From a virus: a DNA stretch of 20,908 nucleotides. The stretch is taken from positions 1-20,908 of IMG/VR virus record IMGVR_UViG_3300022871_000144; one strand, given 5' to 3'. Below, in pieces: positions 7,415 to 16,000 of the stretch. A model generated the notes under the pieces. That model did no database searches and was not told where the DNA came from. It worked only from the letters and a program-made list of their open reading frames with translations. A program made the position numbers and the translations under genes. Numbering within the stretch: the first letter of the stretch is position 1; each line of letters begins with the position of its first letter.

Positions 7415-9187
7415 ATGCTATCATTTAAGAATTTTGTAAACTTATTTAAAGTTGAGAATTTAGTTGATAAGCACATTGATGAATTAGAATTCTCTAATAA
7501 AGACTTTTTCTCCAAAGTAGTTACCATAAGAAAAGAAATGGCTAGTAACCTTATTAACGATAATGAAGTCGTTAATGAAGGAATCCAATTCGTTAATGAA
7601 CTTGTAAGAAGTACGGTTGAGATTGCAGTTGATTTACTTTTAAACTTACAAGACATAATATTACAAAAAAGATTTGTTGCTAAAGCAGTTGGGGCAGCAG
7701 ACTTTGAAAAATTTGCTGGTGCTTTAGATAGAGAATTAGAAATAGCTGCAATCCATAATAACAATAGAATGTGGACTACATTTGGAACTAGTTATGGGCA
7801 AGGGGTTGAAAGAGGTTTAGGAGATGTTGGAATATCTTCAGAGGGAATTGATTGGCAGAAATATAGAGAAACAGCAGCATATAAAGAAACAGCATATCAA
7901 AGTATGCGACATATATCAAGTGGATTAAGTACTAGAATTAAAGAAGTAGTTGCTGCAGGAGTTGCTGAGGGCAATGGTGTTTATGATATAGCTAGAAGAT
8001 TAAGGGAAATAAAATTAGGACCAAAAATTGTAGATGTAGCTCCAAAATTAATAGAAGGAAAAGTTGTTAGAAGAGGTTACTCATATATAATACCTGAAAA
8101 AAGATATGCTAATATGATAGCTAGAACAGAATCTTCAAGAGCAGTTAATCAAGGAAGATTAGATGCATATAATAGAACAGGGATAAAAAATGTAGAATGG
8201 TTAACAGCAGGAGATGAGCGAGTTTGTTCGAATTGTATGGATTTGGATGGTCGAGTATTTCCTGTTAATAATATGCCAATGATTCCTTTACATATGGCTT
8301 GTAGATGTACAGTTGTAGTTTCTGGAAAAATAACAAGTGGGGGTATCTCAAAAGCTAATTTACAAAGTGGGATAGCAGATGATTTTTCTAGAAAGTATTT
8401 TGCACATGGATGTTCACAGCTTTCTAAAAAAGAATTTGAAGTAGAAGTTAGTAATTTTGCAACTGGCTATACAGAACTTGATTCTTTAGGAAGAAAGAAA
8501 GTTTTAAGAAATATTGTAGGAGAATTTAAAAAGGTAGGTTGCCAATTAAAGATGGACCCTACAAAATTGGATGATTTAGGATATGCATTTCATTTAAGTA
8601 AGTCAATTACAAAATTAGATGGTAAGACATTACAATTAATTCAAGCAGCTAAAGGACCAAAACAAACGTTATTATATATTGGAGAAAATAAAGGGGTTAA
8701 GGCTAAGTGGGTTAGTAATATTTTTAAAACAGAAGATATATCTAACCAATTTTTTGCTGGTCTTTCTCCTAAACATAAAAATGTTTTTGGTGCTACATTT
8801 TCTTCTAATATGACATTTAAAGATGGAAGACACATTAGAAATTTTTTTAAACTTGGTGAACAAAGAAATTTAATTAGGGTAGAAAATTTTAAACATCTTA
8901 TGGCTACTACTAATGTTGATTTAAATTTACAATTAGAACATGCTCTTGTTCATGAGTTTGGGCATACAATTGAGAATAATATATTGGTATTAAAAAAAGA
9001 TATAGTTAAAAAATTATATAAAGATTCAAAGAAATTTCATTATGGCACTGATTTTGTTACACCATATTCTTATGAAACATACAAAGAATTTTTTTGTGAG
9101 AGTTTTTCTGCTATGAAAACAAAAAGTAATCTTGTAGCTAAGAGAGTATCTGAAGCTTTAGAAAAAATATTATCAAGTATGGAATAA
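7415..9187 (+). CDS. MuF-type head morphogenesis protein fused to a C-terminal zincin-like metallopeptidase
   Basis: ATG 7415 abuts the portal stop, so the two are coupled. Residues about 150-300 are a phage Mu gpF-like domain: IARTESSRAVNQGRLDAYNR, then WLTAGDERVCSNCMDLDG and PLHMACRC (C296, C298). MuF proteins are minor head proteins, often bound to the portal. Standard members end near here. This one continues for about 290 residues, with HEFGH at 513-517 in EHALVHEFGHTIENN and a downstream YKEFFCESF (E558 or E562 as third ligand), the pattern of gluzincin-type toxins and peptidases. MuF proteins with C-terminal toxin domains are known in temperate phages of Firmicutes, and delivery with the DNA has been proposed. 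The peptidase call rests on the motif; substrate unknown. Confidence 0.88.
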   Translation: MLSFKNFVNLFKVENLVDKHIDELEFSNKDFFSKVVTIRKEMASNLINDNEVVNEGIQFVNELVRSTVEIAVDLLLNLQDIILQKRFVAKAVGAADFEKFAGALDRELEIAAIHNNNRMWTTFGTSYGQGVERGLGDVGISSEGIDWQKYRETAAYKETAYQSMRHISSGLSTRIKEVVAAGVAEGNGVYDIARRLREIKLGPKIVDVAPKLIEGKVVRRGYSYIIPEKRYANMIARTESSRAVNQGRLDAYNRTGIKNVEWLTAGDERVCSNCMDLDGRVFPVNNMPMIPLHMACRCTVVVSGKITSGGISKANLQSGIADDFSRKYFAHGCSQLSKKEFEVEVSNFATGYTELDSLGRKKVLRNIVGEFKKVGCQLKMDPTKLDDLGYAFHLSKSITKLDGKTLQLIQAAKGPKQTLLYIGENKGVKAKWVSNIFKTEDISNQFFAGLSPKHKNVFGATFSSNMTFKDGRHIRNFFKLGEQRNLIRVENFKHLMATTNVDLNLQLEHALVHEFGHTIENNILVLKKDIVKKLYKDSKKFHYGTDFVTPYSYETYKEFFCESFSAMKTKSNLVAKRVSEALEKILSSME

Positions 9188-9202
9188 ATAATATATAATA
9201 TA
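9187..9202 (+). promoter_or_regulatory. Repeated 16-bp promoter-like motif, copy 2
   Basis: Exact AATAATATATAATATA starting on the last base of the MuF stop codon and followed by TATAAGGAG, the ribosome binding site of the next gene. It separates the head module from the downstream genes that lead into nrdD. It contains TATAAT at 9194-9199 and has no recognisable -35. Confidence 0.5.
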
Positions 9203-9220
9203 TATAAGGAGAAGAGTGTA

Positions 9221-9505
9221 ATGAAGGCTAAAATTGTATATTTAAGACAAGAGCTAATAATTGAGGCAAAGAATAATAAACTAATTAATGCTACTGGACC
9301 TCAAATATTAAAAGAAAAAATAGTACCTTTATTTAAAAAGGCTATTTATATACATACTAATACTGATAATTCTACTGATATAATTGCACCAGATAGAAAT
9401 ATATCGAAAAAAATATCTCCAGGTAAGGAAGACTTTATTATTGCGGTGTTAATAGATAGAGTAAAGAATGAATTAGGTGCTAGTTTCGAAATATTAGAAG
9501 ATTAA
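9221..9505 (+). CDS. Hypothetical phage protein, 94 aa
   Basis: ATG 9221 behind AAGGAGAAG (9206-9214), directly under promoter motif copy 2. The protein starts with a strand-helix segment (MKAKIVYLRQELIIEAKNNK). The middle is Asn/Thr/Asp-rich (YIHTNTDNSTDIIAPD), and it ends with an amphipathic helix (FIIAVLIDRVKNELGASF) plus an acidic tail. No cysteines, no membrane span, no family recognised. It is probably the first gene of the transcription unit that includes nrdD, since the spacing to the next genes is short and I see no terminator between them. Confidence 0.7.
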   Translation: MKAKIVYLRQELIIEAKNNKLINATGPQILKEKIVPLFKKAIYIHTNTDNSTDIIAPDRNISKKISPGKEDFIIAVLIDRVKNELGASFEILED

Positions 9506-9532
9506 TATATAACAACTAATGAAGGTATTTAA

Positions 9533-9745
9533 ATGAAGGTAGTGGAAAAAAATCAACCTTTTCCTTATGCTTTACAATGTATGATTTGTGGAGGAGAGGT
9601 TAAGAGGATAATTATAACTCTATATGAAGTTAACGACGTAAGAAGATTGACAACTCATCGTTGCCAAAATTGTTTGCGTCTGTTTAACAAGTTGGATGAT
9701 GTAGATATATTAATTCAAAATCAAACTAAGGAACATGAAGAATGA
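9533..9745 (+). CDS. Small zinc-ribbon protein, 70 aa
   Basis: ATG 9533, preceded by GAAGG at 9521-9525. Two cysteine pairs, CMIC (residues 16-19) and CQNC (residues 44-47), about 24 residues apart, fit a small zinc ribbon. Between them is a beta-rich stretch (VKRIIITLYEVNDVRRLTTH). The end is acidic. Zinc ribbons of this size in phages are often nucleic-acid or protein adaptors, but no partner can be named. The stop codon overlaps the next start (ATGA at 9742-9745), which implies coupled translation with another zinc-ribbon gene. Confidence 0.75.
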   Translation: MKVVEKNQPFPYALQCMICGGEVKRIIITLYEVNDVRRLTTHRCQNCLRLFNKLDDVDILIQNQTKEHEE

Positions 9746-9993
9746 AGTATCACGGTAGAATGAATATTGGCAGTAATTCTTCAGGTAAAGGGGATAAGAA
9801 CAGAGCTTTTATGGTTGATAAGAAAAGAAGTAAAGAAGCTATAAGACAGAAGAATAAAAACTTTGATGAGATTTTTAAGGGAAGAAAAATAGAAAAACAA
9901 ATTTGTAAAAAGTGTGGTAAATTAAAAGTACCAGTTAGAACTGTATATAAAGCTAACGGGAATATAGAACATTACTGTTCATCATGTAGATAA
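9742..9993 (+). CDS. Small basic protein with C-terminal zinc ribbon, 83 aa
   Basis: The start ATG 9742 overlaps the stop of the previous gene by three bases. The N-terminal half is basic and probably disordered (GSNSSGKGDKNRAFMVDKKR, then KEAIRQKNKNFDEIF). The C-terminal half has CKKC and CSSC about 20 residues apart, in a single small zinc ribbon ending the protein (HYCSSCR). Function unknown; possibly nucleic-acid binding. It lies 24 bases upstream of nrdD, so it is very likely in the same transcript. Confidence 0.75.
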   Translation: MKYHGRMNIGSNSSGKGDKNRAFMVDKKRSKEAIRQKNKNFDEIFKGRKIEKQICKKCGKLKVPVRTVYKANGNIEHYCSSCR

Positions 9994-10017
9994 TCAATTG
10001 AAAGAGAGTATTTATGA

Positions 10018-13000
10018 ATGGCAAAATTTAAAGAGATAATTAAACGTGATGGTAGGAAGGTAAAATTCAGTTCAAATAAACTAACAAAGTGTTTGAAGCA
10101 AGCAGGTGAAGTAACAAATGAATTTTCAGATAAGATAGCAGAAAAATTAACAATAAGAATAATTAATTTAGTATCTCAAGTTGTAGAAGATAGATTGCCG
10201 ACAGTTGAAGATGTACAAGATTGTATGGAAGAAGTATTACTAAGTTCAACCTATAAAGAAACAGCAAAAGCATGCATTATATATAGAGAGCAGCATAATC
10301 AATTAAGGGAAATAACTTCCGAATTTAATTCGGGGATTATAAAAGACTATTTAAAAAAGAATGATTGGAAAGTAAATGAGAATAGTAATCAGGGCTTCTC
10401 ATTACAAGGATTAAATAATTACGTATCATCAGAGGTAACAAAGACATATTGGCTAAATAAAATTTATCCAAAAGAAATAAGGGATGCACACAACAGCGGA
10501 GAATTACATATACATGATTTATCATATTTAAGTGCTTATTGTGTTTCTTCTCAAGAACATATTATTACTTGTAATGGGAGTAAAGTTGCAAATTCCATTA
10601 AGGTTGGAGATAAACTGATTGGTTTTGACGGAACAGGGTTTAAGCCAACTAAAGTTGTTAAAGTTTTTTCAAGGGAAGTTGAGGATATTTTAGAAATAAA
10701 ATTTGAATATTTTGGTAAGAATAAGAAACTACGAGTTACTGGAGAGCACCCTTTTTTAACGACTACAGGATGGAAAGAAGCAAAATTATTAAATGTTGGG
10801 GATGAAATATTAACAGCAACCCCTAAAGACCTTTTTTCTTTCCGCTGTGAATATGGTTGTTATAAAGATAGAAAAGAATTATTAAGTATGAAAGAAGCCC
10901 GTGTAGGGTTGAATATAAAAAGAAAGGATAAATTTTTTGTAGAAAATTGGAGGAAGTCTTGTAGAAAAGCACAAAAAAAATTACGACAGGATAAAAAATT
11001 ATTATGGAAAGACAAGACTTGGGTTGAGTCAATGATGCAAAGCCGCAGAGATAGTGGTATGTATCAAGAAACAAGTGAACGCATGATAAAAAATAACTCA
11101 ATGAAAAATAAAAGAGTTTCTAAAAAAGCTATTAAGACCAGAACAAGTAGGGGTACAGGATTTTTTGAGACCAATAACCCAATGAAAGACCCAATTAAGA
11201 AAAAAGAGATTATGAAGAAGGCAATGTCCAGGCATTTACCATCAAATCCTGAAAAAAGAGTTATTAAAATAATAAAAGAAAATAGATTGCCTATTTATTA
11301 TGTAGGAAAAGCGGACTTATTTATCGGAAGATATAATCCGGATTTTGTGGATGAATCCGGAAATAAGTTAATTGAAGTTTTTACAACTAAAATGTTTGAC
11401 AAAAATAGAACCCCTGATATGCTAAAAAAGAAAGAGTATTATGCTGGGAGAGGGAAAAAATGTTTACTTTTAAACACTGATATTCTTTCGGATAATCAAA
11501 TTAGTAAAAAGTTAAGGTCTTTTATAAGTAATGGAGCAAAGGTTTTAAAAATTAAAAAACTTTTTAGTAAACAACAAGGTAAGCGAAAATATAAATTTAA
11601 AGTTGTTAATTTTCATTGTGCGCCCCACAATAATTTTGTTGTTAATGGTTTAATTACCCATAATTGTGTTGGGTGGGATTTATATGATTTATTATTAAGC
11701 GGATTTAAGGGGGTAGTTACAAAGACAGAGAGTAAGCCAGCAAAGCATTTTGCAACATGTTTAGGACAATTAAATAATTTCTTTTTTACATTAGCAGGTG
11801 AAGCGGCAGGAGCTCAGGCATTTTCAAATTTAGATACATTATTAGCACCATTTATAAGATATGATAAGTTAAGTTATAAAGAAGTAAAGCAATATTTACA
11901 AGAGTTTATTTTTAATTTAAATGTACCAACAAGGGTAGGTTTTCAAGCTCCATTTTCTAACATAACATTAGACCTGGAGCCTTCTCCCAATTATGTGGAT
12001 AAATATATAGTAATAGGGGGAGAATTACAGAAAGAGAAGTATAAAGATTTTCAAGAAGAAATGAACATGTTTAATAAAGCTTTTTTTGAGGTTTTATTAG
12101 AGGGAGATGCAACAGGAAAGGTATTTACTTTCCCGATACCAACATATAGCATAACAAAAGATTTTGATTGGGACAATCCAATGTTAGAAGGTTTGTGGGA
12201 AATGACTTCCAAATACGGAATTCCATATTTTTGTTTAGAAAAATCTACTTTAGTATATACTAATAATGGTGTGAAGCCAATAGGAAATATAACTTTAGAT
12301 GATATGGTCATTGGAAGTGATGGTAAATATAAGAAAATAAAAAATATATTCCCCGTTATTCATAAAAAAGGTATAAAAGTAAATACAAAATTAGGAAATA
12401 TTGTTAGTGCGGAAAATCATCAATTCCCAACAAAAGATGGAGTAAAAAAAATAAAAGACATTACACTATCAGATAAATTTATTGTAGATAATACATATCT
12501 TGAATTTGAAAATGGGTTTAAAATTAATAATTTTACAAAAGAATATTTTGATTTATTTGATGAAAAAAATAATAAAATAAAATTAGAAAATTTAAAATCT
12601 ATGCCTATATTTTGTAAATTAAAACCTAAAATAAAAACAAAAATACAAAAATTAAAACCATTTAAATATGTCAGCAATAGATTTCAGACAACATTAAAAA
12701 ATATAAAGATACCCCTTGATTTAAATGAAGATATTTGTGAGTTAATAGGACAATTAATAGGAGATGGTTCTTTTAGAAAAAATGGAGTAAGCTTAACTAA
12801 TGCGGATAGAGAAATAATTGATTTTTTTGTAACTAAAATGAAATCTATCTTTGGTGTTACATCAACAATATCAAAGGCAGGAGAATCAAAAATATGTAAA
12901 AGTATTGGTATTAATTCTGTAATTTTAGTTGGGTTTTTAAAATATATTGGTGTAAAAAGGGCTAATTGTTGGAATAAAGAAATCCCAACAATATTATATA

Positions 13001-16000
13001 ATAGAACAGAAAAAGAAATAGGTGCTTTTTTACGCGGCTTATTTGATACAGATGGTTCTTGTTTAAAAAATAAATCGGGGAAAACAATAATAAGTATTAC
13101 ACTAATGAATCTTAAATTAATTTCTCAAGTTTCAGAATTACTATCTATGTTAAATATTGTGGGTAGATTAGAAAATAATCATATTGTAATAACAGGCAAT
13201 AGAAATATAGAACTATTTTCTAAAAAAATAGGGTTTAGAATTAAAAGAAAAAAAAATAATATTAATATTTTAAAAGAATTTAATAAGCCCTCAAGAGGAT
13301 ACAAAATTGTTTCAAAGATAGAAGCTATTAATGGAAAATATGGAGAACATTATAAATATAAAAAAGAAAATTATTTTAGAGTTAAAAGATACGAATCTAA
13401 TTGTTTTTATTTATTTTGTAAAAAATTAGAGAAAACAACCAGTGAGCAAGAAATATCTTCTATTTCAAAAATTAATACTGAAATAGAAACTATCGATATT
13501 GAGATAGAAAGTTCCGATAATTTATTTTTATTATTTAATAATATTTTTACTCATAATAGCAACTTTGTTAATTCAGATATGAAGCCAGAAGATTCTAGGT
13601 CAATGTGTTGTTTTAATGGCAAACATGAAATAAACTTTAAAATAAATGATTCTTTTAAAATTATGCCATTACAAAAGATTATTTCAAGATATAAAGAGAT
13701 AGAGGTATTACAAAATGGAGAATGGGTAAAAGCAAAAACAATAAAAATAGATTATGATAAACCTTTTATAAAAGTAATATTGAGGAATGGGTTAAGTTAT
13801 AATATGACAGACAATCATATTAATCCAACTCAAAGGGGTAATATTTTTACTAAAGATTTGGTTATAGGAGATAAATTAAAATATTCTCATTCTCATTTTG
13901 AATATGAGGGAGTTGGTTCTTATAATTTAGGTAAATTTATAGGATATTATTTAGCTGAAGGCTCAAGTATGGGAACTTTTATACAATTTAGTATAGGAGA
14001 AACAGAAACAAATATAGCTGATTTTATTAGTAAAATATCTAGTGAATATTTTGGATGCAACACCTCAATTATGAAAAATACGGGTAAATCATTGACTGTA
14101 GCTCCACAGTCAGATGTAATAAAAATGTTTATTGATAAACATATATCAGGCAAAGCAACAGATAAACATTTAAAAAATTACTATTCTTTTAATCACGATA
14201 TGTTAAGAGGTATTTGGGATGGTTGGTTTGAAGGGGATGGAGGTAAAAGTGAAGTATATACATCTTCAAAACAATTAGCTTATCAAATGATAAACATTGC
14301 TAGAATTTTAGGAATAAAAATAAATTTAAGAACTACAGAAAACGAAGAAATATTTGCTTTTGGAAAAACATATATTAGGAATTTATATACTTTGCATATT
14401 TGTAAGGAAAAAGATAATGGAGGAAGAATATATGATAATGGTTTTGTAGAAATCATAGATATTAAAAAAGTTTCTAATAGAAACAAAGTTGCTTTTTGTG
14501 TTGAAGTAGCTACTGATGCTCCATATTTTGAATTGTCAGATGGATTATATACTCACAATTGTAGATTAAGATTAGACACAAAACAATTAGAAAAAAGAGG
14601 GGGAGGATTATTTGGAGCTAATCCATTAACAGGAAGCATCGGAGTAGTCACGATTAATTTACCTCGAATAGCATATTTAAGTACTAATAAAAAAGAGTTC
14701 TTTGACAAATTAGAAAGACTAATGTTTCTTGCAAAAGAAAGTTTAGAGATTAAAAGAAAAATAGTTGAGAAGTTCACTGAAAATGACCTGTATCCCTATA
14801 CTAAGTTTTATATTAGAAAGGTAAAGGAAAGATTCGGAGAATATTGGAAGAATCATTTCTCAACCATTGGCTTAATAGGAATGAATGAAGTTTGCTTGAA
14901 CTTTTTAAAAGAAGATATTGGTAGTAAAAATGGAGTTAAATTTACAGAAGAAACATTAGTCTTTATGAGAAATAAATTGGTAGAATTTCAAAAAGATACT
15001 GGAAATAATTATAATTTAGAAGCAACTCCGGCAGAATCAACAGCATATAAATTAGCTAAAGGAGATAAAGAAGAATTTGAAGATATAATAGTATCTAATG
15101 AAGAAGAATATAAGAAAGGTGCAGAACCGTATTATACAAATTCAACTCAATTACCTGTAGGATATTCTGATTCAATAGTTGATGTTTTAGATTTACAAGA
15201 TAGTATTCAAACAAAATATACTGGTGGTTGTATAGAAGAAAATAGTTTAGTTATGACTGATAAAGGATTAATAAAAATAAAAGATATAGTAAAAAATAAA
15301 AATATAGAAGTATATTCTTTTAATGAAAAAACAAAAAAAACTGAATTAAAAGCAATAAAAGATGCCTTTTATATTAATGTAGAAGAAAAAAATAAGCTGC
15401 AAATTGAATTAGAAGGAAATAATAATATTATAACTTCTTCTTGGCATCCTTTTTATGTTTTAGATGAAAATTTAAACATTGTTACTAAAAGAGCAGATGA
15501 ATTGAAAAAAAATGATTTTGTTATTTCAATTACAAATAATGTAAAACCAAAAAATGAAATTTCTATTAATTGTGATATTGCTTGGTTATATGGAGAATTT
15601 ATTACAGATGGATATGTTAGTAATCACTATATTGGATTTTACAGTTGTAATAAAGATACTATAAAAAAAATAGAAAATATTTTAACATTTTATATTGGTA
15701 AAACATATAAAAAATATAAAGATAGAGATATTAGGATTTATAAAAAAGATATTAAACATAAAATAGAAAAAATGTTGTATCTTGATAAATATGGTGCAAA
15801 AACTTTTACTTGTTTATTACATCCAGATACTTTGAATTTTAGTTATGAAAATAAAATTGCATTGTTGGCAGGTATTATTGATGGAGATGGAAATGTTCCT
15901 GTCACAGGAAAATATATTAGAATATGTTCTGCATCATTAAATTTTGTATTATCTTTAATGTCATTACTGTATTCTTTAGGTTTAACAGCTTCTTATAAAA

